A DNA stretch of 64,000 bases from Takakia lepidozioides (GCA_030704615.1 CM060733.1:53072001-53136000), one strand, 5' to 3'. Positions 46,690 to 58,269 are shown, numbered from the stretch's first letter. Program-made: numbers and translations. Notes: a model not told the origin generated them from the sequence alone.

Positions 46690-46997
46690 GATACGTCACT
46701 TCTGATTTGTAGAGTGCGTGGGCAAACTACAGCAAAATAGATGATGGCAGCATCATAAATTCGAGCATTGAGAAGCACCCACCAGGCTTTCACGCTTCAC
46801 TTCTGATTTGTAGAGTGTGTGGGCAAACTACAGCAAAATTGATGATGGCAGCATCATAACTTCGAGCATTGACAAGCACCCACCAGGCTTTCACGGCTTC
46901 ACTTCTGATTTGTAGAGTGTGTGGGCAAACTACAGCAAAATTGATGATGGCAGCATCATAACTTCGAGCATTGACAAGCACCCACCAGGCTTTCACC
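46690..46997 (+). repeat. Three-copy 102-bp tandem repeat upstream of the transporter
   Basis: Units start near 46690, 46795 and 46898 (cacttctgatttgtagag...). Copies 2 and 3 are almost identical, while copy 1 has a few changes. The array lies about 25 bases upstream of the transporter ATG at 46665, so it is in the promoter or 5' UTR. An ORF through it is only the repeat translated, as the unit length is close to a multiple of three. Confidence 0.85.
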
Positions 46998-48525
46998 TAC
47001 TGTAATTTGATTCGCCTCTGTCCTATGAAAAGTATGATTAGTTTTAGAAATTGCCTACTCAGCTCTAACATGAAGAATCGGGATGTCCTGTCAGGCATTG
47101 CCGCCTGCCCAAGTAGAGCAACAAGCGCGTGAGCTCTGGGAATTCCTGTGCCACCCAATTTGGGCGCTCCCCTTTTCCAACAGATAATATCTTCCTCAAC
47201 TTTGATCTGATTGACACACAGTGAAACCCAAATTGAAATTTAGTTATAAAATTTCTGAGGCCATTGTCCCTCTTTCTTTAAGAAAAAGTGGAAGCCAAAG
47301 TTGTAGCCCCGACTCAGATCTTTCCAAGCGATGGTCCACATTGGAAGGGGCTGTGGGCCTATGTGGGGCTTCCCCACACTGGAACCCAGAAAGGTGAGAA
47401 ATCATGTTCTCTAGCCCAGGCTTAACATAACAGAAGTACATGAGATGCCATCAAGAGACATGGAGTACATAGGACATGAACCATGTTCCTCATTGCAAGC
47501 CCCCCCCCCATGAGAATCTTGTACTTGGCTCTTCAAGAATCTTGTTATGAGAGTTCACTCCTCATCCGAGAAGATATGACTTCAACCTCAAGTAAGTTAG
47601 GAATTGGAGAGTGTTTGCAGCTGGGGAGGATCGATAGAGTCCAATGCGTTAAGGGAAAACTTTCTAAGTCCCTTGTTCCCTCTAACTGCAAACTGAGCCT
47701 CCATCCCCTTGCAACGGCTTGGATCCCCTATGTGCAATTCAATTGTGAGGCTTCTCATGCTGACTAGGAACCAATCTTCCTGTACTCTTGATTTTACATA
47801 TATCTATAAAATATGCATATGTATAATGTGGAAGATAATAGAAATAATGTAAGAACTTAATGCACACGTGCAAACTCTGATAGGATGATGGTACGCCGGT
47901 TTCATATATACATAATATATATGCAATGATATAAATTTTGTTCCTGACATTGGGCATGCACGGCTAAATCCTACTATCCTGGGAGTATGCCAACTTCCCA
48001 TTCTCTTGGACAACTGCTTGATCCAGAATATGTGCAAGATACATAGACATCCTAAAGGAAGTACTCTCTAATGGATACATCTCTCTCAATCGTTGCATCA
48101 CTTTGGAACATACAATCAGAGGAACACCTATATTTGAGTAAAGCTTGTGGCACTTTCTTGAGAAAGTCAAGAGATCTCACAATTGCAGACCAAAAGTACA
48201 TGCAAGGACACACAAAAAGGAGAAGGAAAGAATGTAGCTTCTGTTTTCCACAAGAAGCCCGTAGAGATTATGCAAGAAATGAATGCAAACAAAGGAACAA
48301 CATGAAAGAGAAGAAAAAATATCATACTGGACAAGGTTTATAGCTTGGACCTTGCAGTTAAGAAAGACAGAACAGACACACCTTGTAGACAGGAGGATTC
48401 CCAGCAGGAGAAACAAGACCAAAATGTTTGTCACCAGGCAGAAAATAGTTGCAAAAGTATCTCAAATGCCGCAACAATGAGTTTACACGCCAATGGAGTG
48501 GGCATGGACCATATCATGCGAATCC
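46998..48525. other. Intergenic region with one transposon end
   Basis: The only item recognised is 47829-47905, a single end of the inverted-repeat element seen at 6731-7312 (ggaagataatagaaataatg... and gcacacgtgcaaactctga). A minus-strand frame at 48170-47964 (containing LESTSFRMSMYLAHILDQ) looks protein-like but is unassigned. It could be an exon of an unknown gene. Confidence 0.35.
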
Positions 48526-48719
48526 CTATAAACTTATAGTCTTTGAGGTACTTAAAGATTCTTTCGATCCATCCAAGGGTCTCTTTGTTGCAACAACAAG
48601 AATTTGTGTTTCAGAGAGCATTGACTGAGCATCATCGCATGTCTGCAGCCACCCAACGTAGTGGTTGGGGACAAGATGAAGGCATAACCAGTACCCAAAA
48701 CTGTAACTATTATGAATGT
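48526..48719 (-). CDS. Unrecognised minus-strand frame beside the Crinkler-type pseudogene
   Basis: The frame reads in part HLVPNHYVGWLQTCDDAQSM and ILVVATKRPLDGSK. It continues past a stop into a hydrophobic stretch with MIWSMPTPLACKLIVAAFE. I do not recognise a family. It follows the pseudogene in the same direction and could be a decayed exon of it or of another gene. Confidence 0.25.
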
Positions 48720-50296
48720 TCATGTCTTGAATTTCTTGGACGTTTGCTCAAAAATTTCCTCCTTAGCTTGAACATAAGCTGTTAATTGGTCAGTTAAGGA
48801 CTCAAGTGGAAGCTTGAGAACAACCTGCCATACCAAAGCCGTCTTGTCCTTGTGAATCTTAGAACCATCTGAGAATTTATGCACATCTTTGAACCCATCG
48901 TCATAATTGGAAGGGTCTGCGACAAGCAGAAGTAGTGGTTGCCACACTTGAGGTGATAGTAGACCGGGGCAGACACCCTCCAAGTAACGGTATGCCTCAG
49001 CTCTGTTATTGGAGTCCACTTCCATGGCCCCCACAAGAATTTTAAGCCCACTTCGCTAGATTTTATGGTGGTTCCCAGGATCCATTTGGAAATACAGCAC
49101 AGGGCTGCTGAGTGCATCCACCGCAGCAAAATTTGATGAAGAGGGCAGGCAATACTTCTTACAATTTGCTTCCACCAATTCAGCTGCTCCCTTTACACTG
49201 TGAAACGTATGTATCGTTGACTTTGGCAGCACAAGTTCAAACGATGGCCTAACATGCGGCATTTAAAGCATCCACCTGATGCTAGCATAAAGTGAGCGAG
49301 CTGCTCACACCAGTAACCTCTCTTCGTTGCTTGCTCCATGTGCCCAAGTGATTTCATGTTATCCCCATAGTCAAACTCAAGAGAGCTGTAACTTGCGGTG
49401 AAACAAATCACAGACACATTCTACTGTACTTCCGTAGACACTTCTTCGCTGGGCTGCTTGAATTCTCAGGGAGGTCCTCAGAATCAGGAATTGTCCAGTG
49501 GAAGATCTTATCACTACCCAGAGGAAATCCACTAGTTCCAACATGAAGTAGGTGGCTTTGGACTGAGGACGTGGTCATTGCATAAACCAAGTTCATCTTC
49601 CAATCTTCAACATTTTGCCCCATAACTTGCCCATAAAGCACTGTGCGTGCAATTTCACCTGCGAGAGCAAACCACTCCCTAATTTTGGACACCTCTAAGT
49701 TGCTTAACCGTGTTACGGCTTCAGCACATTTCTCCAGCTCCTCTAGCTCAAAGAGGGGCATGTATAACACAAGGGTGTCAGGATGCTTCCTTTGAAATTT
49801 AAAATGTTGCTTTTGTACACTGCCAAAAACCAACTGCAATATACGTGGGCACATCCCCACAAAGATGTTTGGACTACAACCGTCCACAACATATGCTGCC
49901 CTCTTGACTTCCTTTTGCAGCACTTCCAAGGCATCTAGGCTCCGGTCTGTTACGTGATCTACTGGAGGACCATCTTTGGGCAGCTCAAGAATGTAAATGA
50001 ACATTCCTTCGAATTGGGGATCTTGCTGAGTCCAACCTTTCTAGAACAACCATTTTTCCGTCAATTCTGCCACCATCAGTGACTTACCAATTCCAGGGGT
50101 GCCCGTGAACAGTTGCATGGAAAGGCCTACTCTCAAAATAAGCAAGGCGAGCCTCTTTCAACTCAACATAAGCACTCCGAACAAAAACTTGGTTGGTGAA
50201 AGTCGACTCATCACCGAACCAGTACACACCGTCCTGCAAAGCGATCGCAAATCCAGAGCCCGTCCGTGCTCGATCTATGTTGTCTTTGACAGACAT
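48720..50296 (-). pseudogene. Crinkler/RHS-type P-loop NTPase protein, decayed
   Basis: The ATG at 50296-50294 begins a frame with TFTNQVFVRSAYVELKEARL. A P-loop GTPGIGKS follows (50103-50080), the FVR..Y..L then GTPGIGKS layout of the Crinkler/RHS class of P-loop proteins. Later parts: VVDGCSPN region (50004-49408), CFTASYSSLEF (49417-49193), HVRPSFELVLPKSTIHTFHS (49262 onward) and a C-terminal part to the stop at 48720. Damage: a frameshift just before the P-loop, TAG right after WLF (about 50042), a frameshift near 49415, another near 49230 and TAG near 49060. A family-D terminal repeat ends about 12 bases upstream of the ATG. Function is inferred from motif order only. Confidence 0.6.
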
Positions 50297-50308
50297 GAAA
50301 GACTCCAC

Positions 50309-50830
50309 TATCGTGCGCATACATATCGCTACACAACTACATCGCTGTCCAAACCACACCACGCATATATGCACAATAAAGTGGTCTGCCACAATGATAA
50401 GAAAGAACTAAACTCAAATAACAAGAGAAACACAAAACACAACACCATCACTCTTTAAATAATAGTCGAGTCAGGGGCACCCCAAGCTATGGGGACTCCA
50501 CCCCACAACAACCTATCCTCCCTTCATAAGCACACTCAGGTTCTGAACGGTGAAGGAGCTCGGTCGTGCAGGCTCAACTCGAGAGAGATGAGCCGCACGA
50601 CTGACGCTCTCGTGAAGATAAGACGGTTCAGGTGTCAAACTAAACTTGACATCTGACTTAACACTTGAACTAAATCCAAGTATTAAATACAAATAACTAG
50701 CTTTATTCTAGTTAGTTTCACACTGTGTTTATTTAACTTGACAGCTGTCGTGCGCATACATATCGCTACACAACTACATCGATGTCCAAACCACACCACG
50801 CATATATGCACAATAAAGTAGTCTGCCACA
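50309..50830 (-). repeat. Family D 3' terminal region (85-bp direct repeats around an LTR-like core)
   Basis: On the minus strand an 85-bp block TGTGGCAGAC...GCACGACA (50830-50746) follows a purine-rich tract (gaggggcgat, 50840-50831). Next comes a core of about 350 bp (50745-50394), then a second 85-bp block (50393-50309). The core matches 58277-58640 closely and 37491-37808 more distantly. The layout equals that at 36049-37974. Confidence 0.65.
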
Positions 50831-51090
50831 ATCGCCCCTCTAGCTGGTGGATAGGTCCCTCTAACTCCAGATAGCTACAAGATGTAATAGCCACAGCCGT
50901 ACTAAGTCCTCTATCACTGTGTCTCTTGTACTCAAACTCTATAGACCAGGAGGCCGGGTACAAGAGTAGCCCCATCGTTAGTCGTCGTCTTGCAATCTGT
51001 GAACTTGAGCCAGGATCTCGTGTGTTCAAGGTCTCATAGTAGCTTGGCCTTGCGTTTCTTGTTAGCCTTCCATGGTTGTATCCACTCCCA

Positions 51091-52596
51091 CTATCCAATG
51101 CAATGTGGACATAACCAATCCCCATCCGGAACCATCTCAAGAGGTGGAGTCAAGCATCCCATATGCCAACCTCTAGAGCATCGATCACACACCAGCATGG
51201 TGGCTGCCCCTCTAGCAGACCCACACAACATGCACCTCAAACTTGCAGATACCACTGCCAGGTTTGGGTCAATCCTGCCATCGACATTCGAAAGATGACA
51301 TGGCGCACAATTACGCACATGGTCCTTCCAAGTTATGCCATCCCGACCCTCCAAGATCAAGACGCCTGAGGGCAAGACCTCTCGAACCCTCAAAATAACA
51401 CGTCCTGCAGTCACATCCAAGGTCGTAGGAGCAGTCTGCTGCAGATAGACATAGTCACCAGGGTTGAATCTCCGAACCCCAGAACGATAACCCCCACCAC
51501 GTATGGTAGCATACCTCAACGTATCACGATGTTGTGCAATGGCAAGTTTCTCGGAAGCCATGGGCATGACTTTCTTGAACAACTCTGCACGCTGCTCATA
51601 TGCACGTGCCCACACGTCCGGATCGTCAAGGTTAAGAACTGTAGCAACTTCTCTGCGAATGGATGTAGGCAAATCCGGCTCTCGGCCAAAGAGAAGAAAG
51701 TATGGTGAGAATGAGGCAAGTGATGCTTGCTTGCTGAACCTGTAGCCCACGGCTAACCAGGGTAACTGAAGGTCCCAATCTCCTAGGTGTCCCTTCTGCA
51801 AGCCATACTTGCGCAAACCCTTCTTTACTGTCTGAACAACCCTCTCTGCCAAGCCATCGGCCTCAGGATGATCCCGAGAAGTGGTACGGTGGTCTACCAA
51901 GGCCTTGTCACACAAAGCCTGAAACTCCCCCAAGAACTCTCTCCCTTGGTCCGTGAGTACCTCAGCTGGAGCCTTGAATCGGCTAAGCACACAATCCAAT
52001 AATGCATACGCAGCTCCCTCACTAGCCTTATCCGGCAATGGAACCAACTCGATCCACTTGGAGAAGTGCTCCACCATCACCAACACGTACTTGTTGTGGC
52101 GCATGGTCAGTGGCAACGGCCCTGCGAAGTCAAGACTCCACCTGTAGCCCAATCCCATGATCGGAAGAGGGTGCAATTGTGGAGTAGAGGCGTTGAATGA
52201 AGCACGCACCCTGTCACATACCATGCATCTAGCCACAAATTGTTGCACCTCTGTGTGCATACCACGCCACCAATACTGCCCATGCAGTAGACTATGAGTG
52301 CGTCGCACCCCAAAATGCCCCAACTCCTCATGGGCATGCCGCACTAACCATGCCCGTTGTGTTGGGTGAGGCACAATCCTCACTCGACCATCCTCCCACA
52401 CTCGGAGCAGGTGTGTCCCCTCCCACTTGAACCTCTTGGCTCGTTGTAGGATCCGATCTCTCTCCTTGGCAGTCACAGTGGCTGTCGTGTCTCCAGTGCG
52501 GAGATAGTCCAACACAGCTGAATCCTCATGTATATCTTTGGCGCCACCTTGCTCATTGCTGGCCTCAGGGTCCTCAGACACTTGATCTACAGTCAT
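51091..52596 (-). CDS. Family D integrase with C-terminal PHD finger
   Basis: A single open frame of 501 residues starting at ATG. Residues 50-130 hold the HHCC zinc-binding region (RHAHEELGHFGVRR ... CMVCD). The catalytic core has WSLDFAGPLP, EVLTDQGREFLG and DHPEADGLAERVVQT. A GPY-like segment (about 370-430) contains RRFNPGDYVYL. The last 49 residues (51240-51094) form a C4HC3 PHD finger: CMLC, CDRC, GWHMGC and WLCPHC with correct spacing and the conserved Trp. PHD fingers bind histone H3 tails. Here the finger stands where chromoviruses carry a chromodomain, so a targeting role is inferred. The stop follows the last zinc pair by two residues. Confidence 0.9.
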   Translation of the reverse strand: MTVDQVSEDPEASNEQGGAKDIHEDSAVLDYLRTGDTTATVTAKERDRILQRAKRFKWEGTHLLRVWEDGRVRIVPHPTQRAWLVRHAHEELGHFGVRRTHSLLHGQYWWRGMHTEVQQFVARCMVCDRVRASFNASTPQLHPLPIMGLGYRWSLDFAGPLPLTMRHNKYVLVMVEHFSKWIELVPLPDKASEGAAYALLDCVLSRFKAPAEVLTDQGREFLGEFQALCDKALVDHRTTSRDHPEADGLAERVVQTVKKGLRKYGLQKGHLGDWDLQLPWLAVGYRFSKQASLASFSPYFLLFGREPDLPTSIRREVATVLNLDDPDVWARAYEQRAELFKKVMPMASEKLAIAQHRDTLRYATIRGGGYRSGVRRFNPGDYVYLQQTAPTTLDVTAGRVILRVREVLPSGVLILEGRDGITWKDHVRNCAPCHLSNVDGRIDPNLAVVSASLRCMLCGSARGAATMLVCDRCSRGWHMGCLTPPLEMVPDGDWLCPHCIG

Positions 52597-52656
52597 CCAT
52601 GTTGCAGGTCCAACCTAGCCTTCCGCTGCCAAGATACACAGAAATGCACATGCATG

Positions 52657-54099
52657 TCATCCGGGCACCATCTCCTCATCCGTCTCACCATGCCACCGAG
52701 CTCCAATGTCATCATGTTGGCTCGTGCATGGATTGCAACTCAACCCATCTGCATTGCGATTGACCAAACCTGGTCGATGCACAACCTGAAAGTCATACTC
52801 TTGAAGTATGAATGCCCACCGTGCAAGCTTCCCCGTAAGCTTGTCTGACTCTATCAACCACTTGAGTGGCTGGTGATCCGTGACAAGGGTGAAGAGATTG
52901 CCATATAGATAGCACTTGAAGTGTGCCACAGCCCACACTGCAGCTAAGCATTCTCCCTCATATGAGCTATACTTAGCCTCTACAGCGTTGTTTGAGCGAC
53001 TAGCATAAGCCACTACGAACTCTCTTCCCTCATCATCCACTTGTGTGAGCACCGCTCCAAGCCCCAGCATGCTCCAATCTGTATGCAGCTCAAAAGGACG
53101 CCCCCTAATAGGTCGTCTCAAGATGGGCACCGAGGTCAACCTCGCCTTGAGCTCTTGGAAAGCTCGTTCTTGCTCATCTTCCCACTGCCACTCCTGATCC
53201 ACCTTGGTTAGCTTGGTTAGAGCCTTTGCAATGGCACTAAATCCCTTGACAAACCGTCTATAATAGTTTGCTAACCCCATGAAAGCTCGAACTCGGCTCA
53301 CATCCATGGGGCGTGGAATGTGTGCAATGGACTCTACCTTAGTCTGTTGTACCCCCAATGCTCCAGGATATATCATGTGACCCAGATACTCAATGTGGTT
53401 GTGGAAAAACTTGCACTTTCTTGGATGTAACTTCAATCCGTGCGCCCTCAAACGCTCAAATACCACCTGAAGGTGTCTCTCATGCTCCTCCACCGTAGCA
53501 CTAAAGATGATGATGTCATTTATGTAGCACCGAGCAAACTCCACCCTTGCTAGAATCCTGTCCATGACTCTTTGAAACTCTGCAGGAGCATTTTAAAGCC
53601 CAAATGGTAAGAACCGCCACTGGTATAGGCAATCCTTCCCGTGCTCATTGATCCCCCAGAATGCCATCTTCTGCTTATCTGCCTCCTTGATCGGCAACTG
53701 GTGATATCTGGATCGTAAATCCAAAGTGCTAAAGACCTTGGCATGCCCAATGGCATCAAAGATCTCCTCTGATGTCGGCATAACATACCTATCGGACTTG
53801 GTCTGACGATTTACAGGCCGGTAATCACCGCACATACGTCTCTCCGTCCAATTGCCATAGACATCCTTCTTGGCTGGCATCAATGTGGCTGAAGCATACT
53901 CTCCCCCAGATAGCTCCACCAAACCAGCCTCCCAAAGGTCCTGAGTTCTCATCTGAATCAAGGACCTCTCCATGTCACTGTATCTATAGGGTCTCCGAAA
54001 GATTGGCGTGTCAGTAGCCAATTCAATGTGAATCTCTTGACCCTTCAGTGCTCCTAAGTCCTTCAAACTGAAGGCAAAGCAGTTACTGTAAGCCCTCAA
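52657..54099 (-). pseudogene. Family D reverse transcriptase and RNase H, copy 2
   Basis: One frame apart from TAA at about 53593 (in GL*NAPAEFQR). The RT active site is YINDIIIF: AAT at 53520-53518 replaces the Asp codon found in copy 1. RNase H is complete here (DWSMLGLGAVL, YEGECLAAVW, VTDHQPLKWL, HRPGLVNRNADGLS), supplying the part deleted from copy 1. Confidence 0.9.
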
Positions 54100-54225
54100 G
54101 AACCGTCGTATACATCGTCTCTCTCATCCGGTGACTATAGGTCCAACATCAGGCTCCCAGTTGTTCTCCGTGACTGCAACCTTGAGTCCAGAAGGCTTAG
54201 AGGTAGAAGACGCGTCTCGTGGTTG

Positions 54226-54486
54226 CTATGCTGCAACCTCTTGAGCAGTGACCACTGCCTCCTCTATCAGTGACAATGTCTCACCCTGCCCCATCATCCC
54301 ATCCTTGATGACCTCCTCAACCCGAGAAAAATCCCCAACCTGATCCATCACCGCCGCCTTGGCTGCCAACTCATTCTGAACCTCGAGCACCTCCCACGTG
54401 TGCCATGGATGTGGCCTGCACCTCGTGGTCCTCACCTGCTCGCCCCCACTCGCTGCCTGTACCGTCTCGGTAGGCAGGGAGACCAT
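54226..54486 (-). CDS. Family D linker between methyltransferase and RT
   Basis: A Glu/Val-rich frame (contains HTWEVLEVQNELAAKAAVMD). The matching plus-strand region in copy 1 is 25645-25905. No domain recognised. It probably connects the methyltransferase to RT in the polyprotein. Confidence 0.5.
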   Translation of the reverse strand: MVSLPTETVQAASGGEQVRTTRCRPHPWHTWEVLEVQNELAAKAAVMDQVGDFSRVEEVIKDGMMGQGETLSLIEEAVVTAQEVAA

Positions 54487-54495
54487 GAAGGGAAG

Positions 54496-55080
54496 TTACC
54501 TCCGTACTCTGCGCTGCTCAGCCATAGCCAAGCTGATAATCCAGGTCAAGCAATTGAGATCCATTGCTTGCCCCAACACCTGACGACATGATGCCTCAGA
54601 AAGAGATGGCACCGCCGTGGTACCAGTGGTAAAACCCATCGCCCGCTCGCGCTCGTCAGCACTGGGCTCCACTAATTGTTGCAACTGACTATCCCACAAG
54701 AGGCCAGGTCCACCATCCCGAAAAGCATGGGATCCTAGGAAGCTGAGCAGTGTAGGTAATGTTGCTCGTGGTTGACCCACCCTGTTGACCACTGCCAAAG
54801 GCGAACGGTCATCGTGTCTCACACGTTGAGACTGCATCCCTGTGTCCAAAATGCTATCCATTATGAGGTGTGCTAGCCGCTGCACCCCCATCAAATGCAC
54901 GCTTGAGCAATGCGGGTGGCATCAAGTTAGTCCACCATAGCCGTGGACGATGAGCGCGTGACCCCATTGCAGCTGCATCCAGCAACACTGCTGACCCAAG
55001 CCACGACCGGACTTGATGCACACTGGCCATCACCCTGGCCCGAGAATCACCCATCAGTGGCACATTTTCCAAGATGTATA
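54496..55080 (-). pseudogene. Family D DNA methyltransferase, C-terminal half, copy 2
   Basis: The frame 55072-54854 starts at the motif VI region (ENVPLMGDSRARVM) and includes motif VIII (HRPRLWW). The frame 54900-54496 includes LPTLLSFLGSHAFRDGG and the last motifs (ERERAMGF, RQVLGQAMD). A one-base frameshift in a G run near 54885 separates them. Catalytic motif IV is missing because the copy is 5'-truncated. The part retained confirms the C-terminal sequence of the domain without the two late lesions of copy 1. Confidence 0.85.
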
Positions 55081-58000
55081 GGGATTAAAGAAGTTCAAGT
55101 ACTGTAGTTTCTGTTTTTGGCCTAGGAAGCACCACTGCAGCTAGGTGCATCGTGTGGGCCACGCTAGGTACCTTCGATGATTTGCGGATTCTAGAGTTGC
55201 TAGGAAGGAATAGAGATGTGTCGGGGGATATTTTTGGAAGGAGCAGCGAACCCTGCGAAAAGCTTGATTTAGCTCACATCAGAAGACGTGCTTTAGCTCA
55301 CATCAAGAATGGAGCATATCTATGAACTCCAAGTCCATGAGATTATTAGGCGACTTAAATTGGTACTTGAAGACCTAAATAGTTTTCACTATCCTTTGAG
55401 GCATACTTACCCGACCATAGCATGGCTTGTGTCATCTGACGTGCCTGGAAACCTGGATTCAGATGACAGGCAAAGGAGCCAAAAATTGTAGGCTCTCAGA
55501 GGCCTCTCATATGTCTCGTGGACAGTACATCATTTACGACAGTCACTACCGACAGAACCCACATGTTCTGTACTGGCACAAAGAGATCGGGCCCACCAAA
55601 CATGCAGTTCCCGACACTTAAAAGTAATCGTGTATAAGTATTCCAAAACGCGTAGTCTCCAGTCTCCACCTTTCATTCAGGGGAAGATTCGATTTTTGGT
55701 TTTGTTGCCTCTAGAAACATGGAAGAAAACATTTGGTCGTTGCAAGGACTCGGGCCAGTGGGCACAGTGAATAGGGTATGTGTGCAAGTGTCAAAGCCAT
55801 ATTTAGTTATTCGTGAAGACGTTTGATTGTTTTCAAAAGCAGCAACCTTCTGAATTCAATGAGGGTACTATGCAACTGTCGGTACCGATTGCGGACTGCC
55901 GACCGGTCAACGATGACATCGCGGCTGTCATCACACATGGTCCCGAGTTCGGATCCATCAAGCTGTGGAAAGCTGTCAGAGTTGTATAATTGATGTTATC
56001 CCTGAAAAATAAGGTTGTATGAAGAGTATTGAATCGACGCAGGATGCATGTAACGTGCATAGCACTGTACAAATCCTTGTTTCCTGTTATCTACTTCCCC
56101 TGTAAGTCTCTCTCATGATCTTTCTCAAGGTCTTTGGAATTTTCCCCTTCTCCCTGCTCTTCTAGGCCCAGTTACCATTTCTGAGGATTAGATCATCTCT
56201 CTGCTCTCTCGATGGGAGCCTCAACGGTTAGAGCGTTTTTTCCTCACCAATCGAAATAGGACAATTAAACTCATCTCTATCTCTTCTCCCGTTATCAGTA
56301 CTACTGAGAATAGTCCCTCTGACTATTCTTGAGTGACTCTCACTTTCTCTTGTCCATGGCATGGTTCGCGTCCTTGGGGCTATGGCTACAACTGGTTACC
56401 TATAGGTCGAACTCAAGCACGTGGCACTTGATCAACGATTGCCTTCTAAGAAAGCATGTTTTGTTGCTCTGGAGAGACGATTTGATCCCAAATTATGACG
56501 GAACTTCTGTAGACAAGTTTGATCGAGACAAGTTTGCTTGTGTTTTAACCTAAATTGTGGTCGTAGCCGATCATTCTTGAAACTGTGTTAACTTTTGATC
56601 AGCCACCACCACAATTTGAAGTTATAGCACAAGCGTACATTGGGTGAAATGTTTCACAGTCATTCAGGATTCGATAGTGCAAATGGGACAACGAGTCCAA
56701 GAATGTTGACAGATCATATCAAAGACTATCGCCGTTGCTGTTGCCAAATCACACTTGGTCACCCAACAATAGAAATCGGCAAAAGTGACTGACGAAGTAG
56801 GGTGCAACATGTACCCACAAGGTTGGAAATTTTGTACATACCGCTTTTCCTGAGGAAATATGCCATCTCGAGATCCTAATTTCAATTTGCTTTGGAACGA
56901 TTGGCTGGACGCCATCAAAAGTTGGCATACGATCTCCTTGGATCGGTCTTCCCAAATTCTTTACAGAATGGGTGGATGTGCAAAGGTGAGCTCATGCCAC
57001 ACCTTTATAAAATCTAGAGAGCTTCCAGTATCGTCAATAAGCCTTGCAAAGTAACTTGTACAGATATATTGGTCAAGAATCAACTGAAAAACGTCAAACT
57101 TCTCGAAAGTAAGCTGAACTAGACGAAGGGGGTACAGCAGGAGATTGTGCTACAGTTTCTTATCCAAGCACGGGTATTAGGAAAGTCTCTATCAGCTGAT
57201 GATATGAATCAAAGCACCTTCTCTAGAATTCAAGTTTTTGGCTCCATCTACGAGCCTGGATCATCTGGCACGGAGTCCCATTCATGAACGTTCACATTTG
57301 AGAACCAAGTAGAAGGGTAGTGCTATGTACAGAATGGTCGGAAAAGAGCAGCTCTCAGTCATCACTCGTTTGATGATCATTATCAGATAATAGACAACCT
57401 TACCACTGGTCAGTTGAATGAAAGTGTTAGCTACCAACCACCTCAAACAAAACCAATTTACACAAAGTCTGAACAACATTCTATGGAAGAAATAATTTGA
57501 ATTGATTTCTATGCATGCCAGTAAAGTTCTTGCTCTTATAGATCCCCTAAGGCATTCTAGCACTAGTTGAAGCCGACCTTATGAGACTGATGAAGGGAAA
57601 ATTGGCTATCACTTCAGAATTCTGCTTAGGAATAGGCGATGGAGGCTCTTCCGACTTACTGTTGGAAAACATGAACATCTAAAGCTACTATAGACGCTAG
57701 CAGCAACAAAAGAACACTTGACAAGGCGGTGAGAAGAAGACAACGTGCTGAAGAACCCTGTACTCAACAGTGAAAAAGATTAATTCAACAAGTATTTTAA
57801 TATTTCAGTGGGTATTTCAACAAGCATTCAATATTTTAATAACTAGTAAATTCGAAGATCAGTTTTGTAATATCAAACATAAAATTTAATTCATACATCA
57901 ATAAAGTTCTGCCAGGGCTTCTGTCCCCGACTTTATAAATAAATAAATAAATAAATAAATAAGTAAATAAAGTTAAGGGCCTCCATCCCCTTTCTGTAAA

Positions 58001-58269
58001 ATAAAAATAAAAATAAATTGTCCTCTAATACATAACATGATTGACATATAATTCAAAAACAAAGTAAACCAAACTTAAGAGTTTTAGGGTGGAGCCATTA
58101 CGCGACTAGATGCTTGTTCTTAGCGATTTGTTTTTAGACCGCTTTGTTTGAAAAGCAAAGGTTTATATTATCCATGACTTTAGAATTATTGTTGGAAATA
58201 TGACTTGAACTACCAATGCATGAGAAGTTTGTTTTGTGTATTCAGGATTGGTGCAAGTGAGGGAAGACT
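55081..58269. other. Intergenic region, no gene identified
   Basis: No frame has a recognisable domain. A tetranucleotide repeat (aaat)n lies at about 57941-57971. The left edge is the truncated family-D copy and the right edge a related LTR. The sequence shows no obvious long repeats internally. Confidence 0.35.

Larger units (their letters stand above)
50831..55080 (-). mobile_element. Ty3/gypsy family D copy 2, 5'-truncated
   Basis: Minus-strand order: second part of the DNA methyltransferase (55080-54496), linker (54486-54226), RT (54099-53160), RNase H (to 52657), integrase with PHD finger (52596-51091), 3' UTR and polypurine tract. It starts abruptly in the methyltransferase just before the LENV motif, so everything upstream is lost. 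Fewer lesions than copy 1, but a TAA in RT (about 53593), an Asp-to-Asn change in the RT active site and a frameshift in the methyltransferase make it inactive. Confidence 0.88.

Noticed and set aside
46790-46996. A 68-codon ORF with an internal protein repeat
   Set aside because: It is the 102-bp tandem DNA repeat read in frame, not a gene.
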